64,000 bases of DNA from Maricaulis sp034659015 (GTDB taxonomy: Bacteria > Pseudomonadota > Alphaproteobacteria > Caulobacterales > Maricaulaceae): contig JAYEGL010000017.1 in assembly GCA_034659015.1 (NCBI GenBank), forward strand, positions 372,001-436,000, in the 5' to 3' direction. Positions within the stretch are counted from its first letter, which is position 1. Each line of letters begins with the position of its first letter. A model generated the notes under the pieces. It searched no databases, was not told the DNA's origin, and saw only the letters and a list, made by a program, of their open reading frames with translations. Of the stretch, positions 42,026 to 50,853 are shown one piece after another. The position numbers were made by a program, and so were the translations under genes.

Positions 42026-44680
42026 ATGAATGCGGTCATCAGACTTGCCGGTGTCGGCCTTGCCTGCGTCGTGCTGGGCGAGCTTTCCCTGCTTCTTTCC
42101 GTCCCCCCGGGATTTTACGTGCCGGTGTGGGCCGTCGCGGGCCTCGCCGTCGCCGCCACGGCCCTGTGGGGCCGTATCATGCTCATTCCGGTCGCCATCG
42201 GCACATTCATCGTGGCGGGAGACCTGGCCCTGCGGCAGTTCGGCACGACGCCGGAGGCGGCTGCAGTTTTCGCGCTCTTCGGCATGCTGGGCACGATCGG
42301 ACAGGGCGAGCTGGGACGGCTCATCCTGCGGCACAAAGACCCCCGGTCCGGCTGGACGCTGGAGACCGGCCGGGAAATCCTGCGCGTGGTCGGCGTGGCC
42401 GGGCCGGTCGCAGCCCTGCCCATGGCGGTCGCCTTTCCGGTCGGCGTGACGCTGGCCGGGCTGGAACCCGCCTTCTCCAACGCACCGATCTATCTGAAGT
42501 CCTGGCTGTCCAGCGCGGTCGGCATCGTCGTCTTCACACCGGTCATCCTGCTTCTGGCCGAAAGCAGGCTGGTCAGCCGGCGGCGCAAGTTCGCGGTCGT
42601 CACGCCCATGGCACTGTTGCTCGCCACGGCCGTCACCGTCTTTGCCTTCAGCCGTGCGGACGGCCTGCACGACCGGCGCGAGACCTTTTCCACGCTGACC
42701 GCGCGCGACCAGCGGTCGATTGCGGAATCGCTCAACGGCCTGCATCGCGGGCTGACCCAGCTCGGCGGCCTGTTCGCGGCCTCCGAATCGGTGACGCCCG
42801 AGGAATTCGAGACCTTCGTCTCGGTGGCCTTTCCCCGGCGGCTGCAGGTCGACGATGTGCGGTGGGCGCCGCGCGTCCCGAACGCCCGCGATGCCGGATC
42901 CATGGAGCGATACACCTATTCCGGGGAGGTCGGTAACGAGGTTACGGTCTATCCGCTCCTGCCGGACAGCCCGGCCGGAGACGGCATCGCGACCAGCGTG
43001 GCCGGGATCGACATGCGCGAGATTGTGGACGCGGCGATCGCCGGCCAGCCGGTGATCGCCCGACTGGCCCGCCATCGCATGCCCGACACCGTCGAGCATG
43101 TCGGCGATGCCAGCCACACGCTCGTGATCGCCGCTCCGGCCTTTACCAGCCGGGCAGTCCCGGACAATCCGGCCGACCGTCGCCGCGACCTCTCCGGGCT
43201 GGCCCTGTGCAGGGTCGATCTGACCACGCTCCTGGGTCATGTGGCTGCGCGCCGCGCAGCCGACTACGTGCTGCATGTGGAGGTCGTCGCGGAAGACCGG
43301 CGCCACGCCCTTTTCGGCTCGACGCCGCGGGAGGCTGCGCCGCTGGACACGACCCACACCCTGGCGCTCGGCGGGCTGGATCTGCGCTTCACCTATACGG
43401 CAACACCGGGCTTCCTGGACCGCCACCAGGACTGGCTGTCCTGGGCGACCCTGGTCGTCGGCCTCGCCTTCATCGCACTGCTCAATGCCCTCACCCTGTT
43501 GAGCACGGCCCGGGCCGACCTCGTCCAGAGACTGGTCGACCGCAAGACCAGGGAAGTCGAGGACCTCTCGCGCAATCTCGTCCTGATCCTGGAAAGCGCC
43601 GCGGACGGGATTATCGGCATCGGCCCGGACGGGCTGGCCACCATGGTCAATCCGGCCGCGGCCCGCCTGCTCGGCTACAGCCCGGAGGAGCTGACCGGAA
43701 CACGGATCCACGACGTGATCCACCCGGTGGACAGCCAGGGGCGCCCGCATTCCCGCGCCGACTGCCCGATGGTGTCGAAAACGCGCGAGGCGTCGCTCCG
43801 CAACGGTGTGGAGCCCTTCCGCCGCAAGGACGGTACGAGTTTCACCGCCGAGTATTCCAGCGAGCCGATGTTCGACGAGGCGGGCTCGCTGCTGGGCGTT
43901 GTGACCGTGTTCCGCGACATCACCGAGCGCCAGCAGGCCCATGCCGAACGCGAGCGTTTCATCGCCGAGCTGTCGCGCGCCAATGAGGAGCTGGAACGTT
44001 TCGCCTTCGCCGCCAGCCACGACCTGCAGGAACCCCTGCGCCTGATCTCCAATTTCAACGCCCTGCTGGCGCGGCGCTATGGCGACAGCCTGGACGAGGC
44101 CGGTCACGGCTATATCCAGCATTCCATCCAGGCCGCCGAACGCATGCAGGCGCTGATTTCCGATCTGCTCGCCTACAGCCGGCTCAACCACGATACCGAG
44201 CCCCGGCATGCCGATGTCCCGCTGGACGAGGTCGCCGGCGATGCCATCCGCAATCTCCGGGCCGCCATCGATCGCGACGGCGCGGACATCGCACTCGACG
44301 AACTCCCGACGGTCCGGGGCAACCGCGCCCGGCTGACCCAGCTGATGCAGAACCTGATCGGCAATGCGATCAAGTATCACGAGCCGGGTACGTCCGTTGC
44401 CGTGCGCATCACGGCGCAGGATGACGGCGAGGCCTGGCGGATCGGGATCGCCGACAACGGGATCGGTATCGCTCCGCAATACCGCGAACAGATTTTCCAG
44501 CCCTTCAAGCGCCTGCATGCCAAGGACGAGTATTCGGGCACCGGGATGGGCCTGGCGATCTGCCGAAAAATTATTGAGAGTCATGGAGGTGTGCTATGGG
44601 TCGAGGAAAGCCAGACAGGTGGGAGCCTGTTCCTGTTCACACTGCCCAAGGTCGGCGCATCCGCCCATGACACGCACTGA
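42026..44680 (+). CDS. Sensor histidine kinase with MASE1, CHASE and PAS domains
   Basis: In this 884-residue membrane kinase, an N-terminal MASE1-like region with several transmembrane segments (about residues 1-220) precedes a CHASE-type extracellular domain (about 230-480: VAFPRRLQVDDVRWAPRVPN). A further membrane segment lies near 485-505, followed by a PAS domain (LESAADGIIGIGPDG, GVVTVFRDITERQ) and the HisKA H-box FAASHDLQEPLRLISN. The HATPase catalytic domain ends it (LIGNAIKYHEPG, GIADNGIGIAPQYREQIFQP). ATG 42026 has GGGGAGG upstream; ATG 41987 lacks one. It overlaps the next gene, its likely response regulator. Confidence 0.92.
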   Translation: MNAVIRLAGVGLACVVLGELSLLLSVPPGFYVPVWAVAGLAVAATALWGRIMLIPVAIGTFIVAGDLALRQFGTTPEAAAVFALFGMLGTIGQGELGRLILRHKDPRSGWTLETGREILRVVGVAGPVAALPMAVAFPVGVTLAGLEPAFSNAPIYLKSWLSSAVGIVVFTPVILLLAESRLVSRRRKFAVVTPMALLLATAVTVFAFSRADGLHDRRETFSTLTARDQRSIAESLNGLHRGLTQLGGLFAASESVTPEEFETFVSVAFPRRLQVDDVRWAPRVPNARDAGSMERYTYSGEVGNEVTVYPLLPDSPAGDGIATSVAGIDMREIVDAAIAGQPVIARLARHRMPDTVEHVGDASHTLVIAAPAFTSRAVPDNPADRRRDLSGLALCRVDLTTLLGHVAARRAADYVLHVEVVAEDRRHALFGSTPREAAPLDTTHTLALGGLDLRFTYTATPGFLDRHQDWLSWATLVVGLAFIALLNALTLLSTARADLVQRLVDRKTREVEDLSRNLVLILESAADGIIGIGPDGLATMVNPAAARLLGYSPEELTGTRIHDVIHPVDSQGRPHSRADCPMVSKTREASLRNGVEPFRRKDGTSFTAEYSSEPMFDEAGSLLGVVTVFRDITERQQAHAERERFIAELSRANEELERFAFAASHDLQEPLRLISNFNALLARRYGDSLDEAGHGYIQHSIQAAERMQALISDLLAYSRLNHDTEPRHADVPLDEVAGDAIRNLRAAIDRDGADIALDELPTVRGNRARLTQLMQNLIGNAIKYHEPGTSVAVRITAQDDGEAWRIGIADNGIGIAPQYREQIFQPFKRLHAKDEYSGTGMGLAICRKIIESHGGVLWVEESQTGGSLFLFTLPKVGASAHDTH

Positions 44681-45143
44681 CGCCTCTTCATCCAGACGTC
44701 CGCGAATCCTGCTCGTGGAAGACAATGCCGGCGACGAATTCCTCGTCACAGACGCCTTCGAGCACGCCGGTTTTCCCTACGAAATGGAAGTCGCGCGAAA
44801 CGGCGAGGAAGCGCTGCAGCGGCTCAGGCAGGAGGGCGATTATGCCGGCAGGCCGTCCCCGGATCTCGTTCTGCTCGATCTCAACCTGCCGCGCCTGGAC
44901 GGGCGCGACGTACTGCGCAGCGTGAAGAGCGACAGCACCCTGTCGCAGATCCCCGTACTGATCCTGACGACCTCGTCGTCCCCGGACGATATCGACACGT
45001 GCTATTCCCTGCACGCGAACGCCTTCATGACCAAGCCCTTCGAAGTGGGCGGCTACGAGGCCATCGTCGAGGCCATACGCGCCTTCTGGTTCAGCGTGGC
45101 CACCCTGCCCGACCCGCTGCGGCATCGCGGCGGCGTGGCCTGA
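44667..45143 (+). CDS. Rcp1-type single-domain response regulator
   Basis: This 158-residue receiver protein without an output domain has an acidic pocket at LLVEDNAGDEFLVTDAFEHA, the acceptor Asp in LVLLDLNLPRLDG, Thr in ILTTSSSPDD and Lys in FMTKPFEVGG. The long loop before the acceptor is typical of Rcp1/phytochrome-type response regulators. It overlaps the 3' end of the sensor kinase gene by 14 nt and most likely receives phosphate from it. Confidence 0.93.
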   Translation: MTRTDASSSRRPRILLVEDNAGDEFLVTDAFEHAGFPYEMEVARNGEEALQRLRQEGDYAGRPSPDLVLLDLNLPRLDGRDVLRSVKSDSTLSQIPVLILTTSSSPDDIDTCYSLHANAFMTKPFEVGGYEAIVEAIRAFWFSVATLPDPLRHRGGVA

Positions 45144-45235
45144 CGCCACGTAGCGGCCAGGGCGCGCCTTAAATCGTCTCCACAATCTGCCCGCGGGTGC
45201 TGGACGCCGCGGCGCGGGCGGTTATCCTGCCGGCC

Positions 45236-45829
45236 ATGACGAGCCTGACCGCCCTTGCCCTGCTGGCCGGCCTGACCTTTCAGGAGACGCCGCCCGCCAA
45301 TCCCCCGGCCGATGTCGAGGTGGCGCCGCGCAGCGAATTCCAGAGCCCGGACGTCCGGCTCGACGAACGTCTGGACGCGCTTGCCGAGGCGGAGACACCG
45401 CGCGAGGCCGCGCCGCTGATCGACGAGATCCAGGCGCTCTGGGCACATTCCGGCAGCGACACCATCTCGCTCCTCATGGACCGCGGCGCCGCGGCCGAGG
45501 CCGCCGGCGACGAACGGATCGCGGCACGCATGTACAGTCATGTCACCCGGCTGGATCCGGACTTTGCCGAGGGCTGGCTCGCCGCGGGCCGCATGGCGGC
45601 CCAGGCCGAGGACTGGGCCTATGCGCTGGAAACGCTGAACACGGCCCTCACGCTGGAGCCGCGCCGCTACGATGCCTATCTCACCCTCGGCCGCGTCCTG
45701 GAACGCGCCGAGGAGGCCGAGGCCGCGCTCGAGGCCTACGAAGCCGCGCTGGCCATCTATCCGGCCCATGAGGATGCGCGCGAAGCCCGCGACCGGCTGG
45801 CCGAGGCGCTGGCCGGCCGCGCGCTCTGA
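45236..45829 (+). CDS. Exported tetratricopeptide-repeat protein
   Basis: This 197-residue protein has a short signal peptide (LTALALLAGLTFQ) and a Pro-rich linker. About four TPR units follow (about residues 60-190), for instance GWLAAGRMAAQAEDWAYALE and YLTLGRVLERAEEAEAALEA. TPRs bind other proteins. It is only 3 bp upstream of the hydrolase gene, so they are probably co-transcribed. Specific function is unknown. Confidence 0.82.
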   Translation: MTSLTALALLAGLTFQETPPANPPADVEVAPRSEFQSPDVRLDERLDALAEAETPREAAPLIDEIQALWAHSGSDTISLLMDRGAAAEAAGDERIAARMYSHVTRLDPDFAEGWLAAGRMAAQAEDWAYALETLNTALTLEPRRYDAYLTLGRVLERAEEAEAALEAYEAALAIYPAHEDAREARDRLAEALAGRAL

Positions 45830-45832
45830 ACA

Positions 45833-46804
45833 ATGACCGTCATCGCCCTGATCGCCGGCGCCGCTCTGCTCGTCCTGCTGACCGGCCTCGTCGTCGCACG
45901 CCTCAATGTGCGCCGGATCGAACGCACACATCCGCCCGGCGCCGACTTCGCCGACGTGTCGGGCCACCGGCTGCACTACCGCCGGACCGGAGACCCTGCC
46001 CGCCCGGCCATTCTCGTCCTGCACGGGGCCACCAGCAATCTGGAAGAGCCGCACATGGCGCTGGCGGACACCTTCTCCGGCGAGCATGTCATCTGGCTCG
46101 ACCGGCCCGGCCTGGGCTGGTCGGAACGTCCCAAAGGCCGCTGGTCGCCACAAGCCGAAGCCGCCCTCATCGCGGATTTTCTCGCCACGCTGGATATTCC
46201 AGCCGCGGTCGTGATCGGTCATTCCTGGGGGGCGGCGATCGCCATGCGTCTGGCGATCGACCATCCCGGTCGCGTCGACGGGCTGGTCCTGGTCGCCCCG
46301 GCCCTGTCCGCCTGGATCGGCCGCGCCGCCTGGTTCAACACAGCCAGTTTCTGGCCGCTCGTCGGTCCGCTGATCTCACACCTCGCCGTGCCGCTCGTCG
46401 GCCGCGGCCAGGCCGCCAGCGGCGCCAGGACCGCCTTCAGCCCGGAAGCCGTGCCGGAAGACTATCTCACCCGATCCGCCCTGCCGCTCCTGCTGCGGCC
46501 GGCGGTCTGGAAGGCCAATGCCGCCGACATGGCGATGGTGAACACGCATCTGGAACAGCAGGAAACCCGCTATGAGAGCGTGGACATCCCCGCTGTCGTG
46601 CTGGCGGGCAAGGCCGACACGGTCGTCTGGTCGAAGCGCCATGGCGGCCAGGTGGCCGAACGCATGCCGCGCGGCGAAATGCGCTGGGTCCCGGGCGCCG
46701 GGCACAATCTCCACCACCACCACCCGCACGCCGTGCTCGAGGCGGTCCGCGATGTCCGGGGACAACTGCGCGAAAGCGGAAAATCGGCTGGCGGAGCCGC
46801 TTGA
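45833..46804 (+). CDS. Alpha/beta hydrolase, membrane-anchored
   Basis: This 323-residue protein begins with a hydrophobic segment (IALIAGAALLVLLTGLVVA) that may anchor it. The hydrolase core has the oxyanion strand LVLHGATSNLEEPH, nucleophile VIGHSWGAAIAMRLA, acid region VVLAGKADTVVW and His in GAGHNLHHHHP. Substrate is unknown. Confidence 0.9.
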   Translation: MTVIALIAGAALLVLLTGLVVARLNVRRIERTHPPGADFADVSGHRLHYRRTGDPARPAILVLHGATSNLEEPHMALADTFSGEHVIWLDRPGLGWSERPKGRWSPQAEAALIADFLATLDIPAAVVIGHSWGAAIAMRLAIDHPGRVDGLVLVAPALSAWIGRAAWFNTASFWPLVGPLISHLAVPLVGRGQAASGARTAFSPEAVPEDYLTRSALPLLLRPAVWKANAADMAMVNTHLEQQETRYESVDIPAVVLAGKADTVVWSKRHGGQVAERMPRGEMRWVPGAGHNLHHHHPHAVLEAVRDVRGQLRESGKSAGGAA

Positions 46805-46859
46805 GACAGCGGACGCGCGCCACTAGTCTCCCAGCCCGTCCCGAGAAGAGGTTTGCGAC

Positions 46860-47150
46860 ATGGCTTTCACCGACACCGCTCCTGAAGATACCGGCCCCAT
46901 CGACCAGTCGGACGCCATCGGCGGCGCCGCGCGCGAGCAGATCAAGGCCTTCGTCGCCCGGATCGAGCGCCTCGAGGAGGACAAGGCCAATGTCATGGCC
47001 GACATGAAGGAAGTGTATGCCGAGGCCAAGTCGATGGGCTTCGACACCAAGATCCTCCGCAAGGTGATCTCCCTGCGCAAGATCGACCGCCGCGAGCGCC
47101 AGGAAGCCGACGCGCTTCTGGAATTGTATCTGGGCGCCGTGGAAGGCTAG
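46860..47150 (+). CDS. gapR: Nucleoid-associated protein GapR (DUF2312)
   Basis: This 96-residue small coiled-coil protein carries the DUF2312 core EQIKAFVARIERLEEDKANV and KVISLRKIDRRERQEADALL. In Caulobacter this protein (GapR) binds AT-rich and overtwisted DNA during replication and is essential for normal growth. It starts behind GAGG and AGAAGAGG. The function is assigned from family identity. Confidence 0.93.
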   Translation: MAFTDTAPEDTGPIDQSDAIGGAAREQIKAFVARIERLEEDKANVMADMKEVYAEAKSMGFDTKILRKVISLRKIDRRERQEADALLELYLGAVEG

Positions 47151-47181
47151 ACTGAACGCCTCCCGCATCGCCGGAGGCCCG

Positions 47182-47664
47182 ATGGTTCGCAAGATCGACG
47201 AGAAGAAGACCAAACGCGCCCTGCGACGGCTGAGCCGTGCCCGCAAGGCGGCGGAGACGTCTGACACGCCCGATCGCGAACTGTCCGAATGGGAGGGCGA
47301 GTTTCTCGGCTCGCTCGAGGAGCGGCTGGAAACCTACGGGTCCGCCTTCAACGACCCGGACAAGGGCAATACGGAGGAGGCGCTCTCGGCGCGTCAGACG
47401 GTCAAGCTGCGCGAGATCGAGAAGAAGGCGAAGGGCAAGGCCCGCAAGCCGATGTCGCGCGGACAGGGCTTCAAGCGAAAGACACCGGCGCGGCCCGCAC
47501 GCGGCCGCGACATCTACGAGGATATCGAACCGGACCCTCCTGCGTCCGACGATACCTCACAACCGGATGCGGGCGAGCCGGCCGAAACGCCCGAAATGCG
47601 GCGCGCGCGCTTCATGATCGTACGCGACGATGCGGATGACGACAAAAGCCGGGGGCGGCATTAG
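47182..47664 (+). CDS. Basic hypothetical protein downstream of gapR
   Basis: This 160-residue, highly charged, mostly helical protein has a conserved-looking core EWEGEFLGSLEERLETYGSA and TVKLREIEKKAKGKARKPM. Lys/Arg-rich ends suggest nucleic-acid or ribosome contact. No signal peptide, transmembrane segment or known domain. It follows gapR by 31 bp on the same strand, suggesting co-expression. Confidence 0.75.
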   Translation: MVRKIDEKKTKRALRRLSRARKAAETSDTPDRELSEWEGEFLGSLEERLETYGSAFNDPDKGNTEEALSARQTVKLREIEKKAKGKARKPMSRGQGFKRKTPARPARGRDIYEDIEPDPPASDDTSQPDAGEPAETPEMRRARFMIVRDDADDDKSRGRH

Positions 47665-47675
47665 CCGCGCGTTAA
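47661..47675 (+). promoter_or_regulatory. CtrA-like box TTAG-N7-TTAA
   Basis: TTAGCCGCGCGTTAA differs by one base from the alphaproteobacterial CtrA consensus TTAA-N7-TTAA. It lies 78-92 bp upstream of the hypothetical gene at 47753. Chance occurrence is not excluded. Confidence 0.4.
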
Positions 47676-47752
47676 ACCTGCGGTCCGATTGCGCGGGCGC
47701 CGGCGAGGACGGGGATCTATTGTGAAGGACGTTCACAGATGGATCCCCCGCA

Positions 47753-48262
47753 ATGCCCGAAGCCATCGCCCGCATCGCCGCATTCGAAACCACGCTCTTT
47801 GAAGCCCTCGACGCGGCCGGGACGGCCGGTCTTGACGACGCGGCGGGCCGGGATGCGTTCCGCCGCGCCATGACGGCACTGGACAGCGCGGTGGAATGCC
47901 GGTCCGAGCAGCTTTACACGCCCCTCGCTGCCGACCCGCTGACACGCGATTATGTCTCGCACCTGGACGCCCAGCTCTGCGACCTGGCCGCCCGGATCGA
48001 TATCCTGCGCGCCCATATCGAGCTCGGACTGGAGACGGGATGCGAGGACGAGACGGTCATGAACGCCTCCCTCACCCGCCTGGCCAGCCAGCTGAAAATC
48101 CGCTTCAGCCGCGAATCCGCGCTGATACCGGTCTACTTCAGCTGGTGCGACCGTCACGCAGCGGCCGCCGCCAGCGCCTTACTCCGTCCCGCAAACGAAA
48201 CCGGGCCGGAAGTTTCAGACTTCCGGCCCGGCCGCGTGCCCCCAACCCGGCCTGCCCTATGA
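47753..48262 (+). CDS. Hypothetical helical protein with two histidine-containing segments
   Basis: This 169-residue protein is predicted mainly alpha-helical, with segments such as ALDSAVECRSEQLYTPLAAD and LDAQLCDLAARIDILRAHIE that recall four-helix hemerythrin-like bundles. Its His/Glu positions do not clearly match the iron ligands. A CtrA-like site lies upstream. Its last 20 codons contain the hairpin at 48201-48231, which probably terminates the convergent gene. No firm family. Confidence 0.65.
   Translation: MPEAIARIAAFETTLFEALDAAGTAGLDDAAGRDAFRRAMTALDSAVECRSEQLYTPLAADPLTRDYVSHLDAQLCDLAARIDILRAHIELGLETGCEDETVMNASLTRLASQLKIRFSRESALIPVYFSWCDRHAAAAASALLRPANETGPEVSDFRPGRVPPTRPAL
48201..48231 (-). 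terminator. Terminator for the sigma-54 regulator, embedded in a coding sequence
   Basis: CCGGGCCGGAAG...CTTCCGGCCCGG stem of about 12 bp with a short loop, followed on the minus strand by TTTCGTTTG. It sits within the final codons of the convergent hypothetical gene. Confidence 0.7.
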
Positions 48263-48299
48263 CGGCCCGTCACGGCAGGCGAGCTCGTCTTGACGATGG

Positions 48300-49766
48300 T
48301 CAGCCCGCGGCGCGGACGCCGTCCACGTCGAGTTCGTATTCCCGCACCTTGCGATAGAGCGTCGAGCGGCCCACGCCGAGACGGCGCGCGACCTCGCTCA
48401 TACGGCCGGCATAGGTCTCGATGGCAAATTCGATCAGGTCGCGCTCGATATCCTCGAGCGAACGCAGATGCCCGCCCTCGTCCATGATCTCCACCGGACC
48501 CAGATCGGCGCCGTTGGCCGCCATGGCGGCCACCTGGCCGGCCAGCGTTTCCGCGCCCGCCGGGGACGGGGGTTCGGCCTCGGCCAGATCCGGCGACAGA
48601 CCGGAAATCTGGGGAAAGTCCTCGGGCTTGAGATAGTCGCCGTCCGACAGCACCACGGCCCGGAAGACCGCGTTTTCCAGCTGGCGCACATTGCCCGGCC
48701 AGTCATAGCGGGCCAGCAAGGCATGCGTTTCCGGCGCGGCGTCGATGATCGCCTTGTTTTCCTGGGCGTTGAAGCGGCCGATGAAATGGCGCACCAGGGC
48801 CGGGATGTCGTCCATGCGCTCGCGCAGGGAGGGCACCTCGATCGGGAAGACGTTGAGACGGTAGAACAGGTCCTCGCGGAAATGGCCCGCGGCCACCTGC
48901 TCGGCCAGATCGCGATTGGTGGCGGAGATGATCCGCACATTCACCTTGACCGGACGCTTGGATCCGACCGGATCGACCTCGCCTTCCTGCAGGGCGCGCA
49001 GCAGCTTGACCTGCATGTCCAGCGGCAGTTCGCCGATCTCGTCGAGGAAGAGCGTACCGCCATCGGCTTCCTGGAACTTGCCCATATGCTTGCCGACGGC
49101 GCCGGTGAAGGCGCCCTTCTCGTGACCGAAAAGGGTGGATTCCACGAGGTTTTCCGGGATCGCGCCGCAGTTCACGGCGACAAAGGGCGCGTCGGCGCGC
49201 TTGGACGCGGCCATGATCGAACCGGCGACGAGTTCCTTGCCGACGCCGCTTTCCCCGGTGATCAGGATCGGAATGTCGGACTGGGCCGCCCGTTCGCCCA
49301 GGCGCACGACCTGTTTCATCGCCGGCGCGCCGGCGATCATGTCGGCAAAGCCCAGCTTGTTCGTCGCCTTCTTGGAGAGGCGCTGCACCTCGCCGGACAG
49401 GTTCTGCACCTTGAGCGCATTGCGGATCGACACGGCGATGCGTTCCGGACTGGCCGGCTTGACGAAGAAGTCGGAGGCCCCCGCCCGCATCGCCGAGACC
49501 ACGGTCTCGATCCCGCCGGAGGCGGTCAGCACGATCACCGGCAGGTTGATCTGCTTGCGCTGCAGGGCTTCCAGGGTCTCCATCCCGTCCATGCCCGGCA
49601 TGATCAGATCCAGCAGCATGACGTCGATCCCCGGGGACGCCACGCGATCGAGGGCCGCTTCGCCGCTTTCCGCGGTCTCTGCCTTGTAGCCCTGCTTCTC
49701 GATCACCGCCTGAAGAAGGCGGCGCTGTGTCGGATCGTCGTCCACGATCAGAACCGTTTTCACCAT
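48300..49766 (-). CDS. tacA: Sigma-54-dependent response regulator, TacA-like
   Basis: In this 488-residue NtrC-type regulator, the receiver (1-120) has Asp 53 in MLLDLIMPGMDGMETL. An AAA+ domain (about 150-380) has Walker A ITGESGVGKEL, the sigma-54 loop GAFTGAVGKHMG and DEIGELPLDMQVKLLRALQE. A FIS-type HTH ends it (EVARRLGVGRSTLYRKVREY). Size and layout resemble TacA, which in Caulobacter activates stalk genes after phosphorelay, but other NtrC relatives are possible. ATG 49766 is preferred over GTG 49775. Confidence 0.85.
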   Translation of the reverse strand: MVKTVLIVDDDPTQRRLLQAVIEKQGYKAETAESGEAALDRVASPGIDVMLLDLIMPGMDGMETLEALQRKQINLPVIVLTASGGIETVVSAMRAGASDFFVKPASPERIAVSIRNALKVQNLSGEVQRLSKKATNKLGFADMIAGAPAMKQVVRLGERAAQSDIPILITGESGVGKELVAGSIMAASKRADAPFVAVNCGAIPENLVESTLFGHEKGAFTGAVGKHMGKFQEADGGTLFLDEIGELPLDMQVKLLRALQEGEVDPVGSKRPVKVNVRIISATNRDLAEQVAAGHFREDLFYRLNVFPIEVPSLRERMDDIPALVRHFIGRFNAQENKAIIDAAPETHALLARYDWPGNVRQLENAVFRAVVLSDGDYLKPEDFPQISGLSPDLAEAEPPSPAGAETLAGQVAAMAANGADLGPVEIMDEGGHLRSLEDIERDLIEFAIETYAGRMSEVARRLGVGRSTLYRKVREYELDVDGVRAAG

Positions 49767-49952
49767 CTCACCCACGCCTTTTCGGTCGCCTTGTTTTCCG
49801 CCGGGCCTTTGGCCTCGCTACCCGTTCTGGGCAGGGCGTCTATGCGCACCGTTATGGGACAGTCTTCTAAATTTCACGTTTAAGAGGCGGCAACGACCGG
49901 TTAAGCATAACGCGGGGACCCCGCCAGGATTGCGGGATGCGAGGGAGGCCGC

Positions 49953-50816
49953 ATGCCGCAGAATGCGGGAGACAATGCCGCCACGCCGGGAACGGCCAGA
50001 CAGCGACATGCCGGCGTGCGCTGGCCGTTCAGGGCACGCGATGCCTTTGCCGGGCTGGACGGGGAACATCACCGCCTCGCGCTGATCCATTCCCTGCCGG
50101 GCATGCTGGTCTGGCCGGCCCTGATGATCGCGCTGGCCGTTGTCTTCCAGTTCGCCGGCGGCTTCGTCTGGGCGCTCTCCGGCGGACCGGACAGTGCGTT
50201 GCATTTCGACACGATGAGCTTTCTTGCGCTCGCCCTGGCCTATTTCGCCTTCACCGGACTGATGTGGCGGCGATGGAGCCGGTACAGGGTCGAACGCCAT
50301 GCCTTCGCGATCTGGCCGGTGCGGCCCGCGGACCTTCTTGCCGCCATCCTGGTCATGCTCTTCATGGCCTTTGTCGCAGGCCGCCTGACGGTCATGTTCC
50401 ACGACTTCGCCATGGCCGACCCCAGCCTCACCCTGTCCGGCGGTGCTTCACGCGAGGACGTGTCCAATGTCGACGAATTCGCCATGTCCGGGGCCGCACT
50501 GTGGTCGGTCATCCTGCTGACCCTGGTGGCCGCCCCGCTGGCCGAGGAAATCCTGTTCCGCGGCTGGATGCTGCCCATGATGATCGCCCGCGGCGTACCG
50601 GTGCTGTTTGCCATCGTGATCTCGGCCCTGGCCTTCGGCCTTCTCCACATCGCCCAGGGCCTTCTGGTGATGACTTCGACCTTCCTGCTCGGCATTGCCC
50701 TGGGCGTGGCCCGCGTCGCGACGGGCCGGGTCGCCGCGCCGCTGCTCGGTCATGCGGCCAACAATGCCTTCGCCGTGTTCGCCGTGCCGGCCCTGCTCTC
50801 GCGCGTGCCGGGATAA
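49953..50816 (+). CDS. CPBP-family intramembrane metalloprotease-like protein
   Basis: This 287-residue integral membrane protein has about six to eight hydrophobic segments. The CPBP (Abi) motifs are APLAEEILFRGW (EExxxR), ALAFGLLHIAQG (FxxxH) and LGHAANNAFAV (HxxxN/B). These are the catalytic glutamate and histidine positions of CAAX-processing-like intramembrane endopeptidases. Substrate unknown. Basic N-terminal stretch of about 35 residues precedes the first helix. Confidence 0.9.
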   Translation: MPQNAGDNAATPGTARQRHAGVRWPFRARDAFAGLDGEHHRLALIHSLPGMLVWPALMIALAVVFQFAGGFVWALSGGPDSALHFDTMSFLALALAYFAFTGLMWRRWSRYRVERHAFAIWPVRPADLLAAILVMLFMAFVAGRLTVMFHDFAMADPSLTLSGGASREDVSNVDEFAMSGAALWSVILLTLVAAPLAEEILFRGWMLPMMIARGVPVLFAIVISALAFGLLHIAQGLLVMTSTFLLGIALGVARVATGRVAAPLLGHAANNAFAVFAVPALLSRVPG

Positions 50817-50853
50817 GATTGACGCGGCGCAGCAGCGGGGCTAGCGCTGGACC

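Noticed and set aside
40538..44584. 1348-codon minus-strand open frame over acyl-CoA dehydrogenase and kinase genes
   Set aside because: Antisense to three well-supported genes; GC-driven.
49861..49910. CtrA-like TTAA pair near the TacA-like gene start
   Set aside because: The two TTAA-like elements are spaced far more than 7 nt apart.
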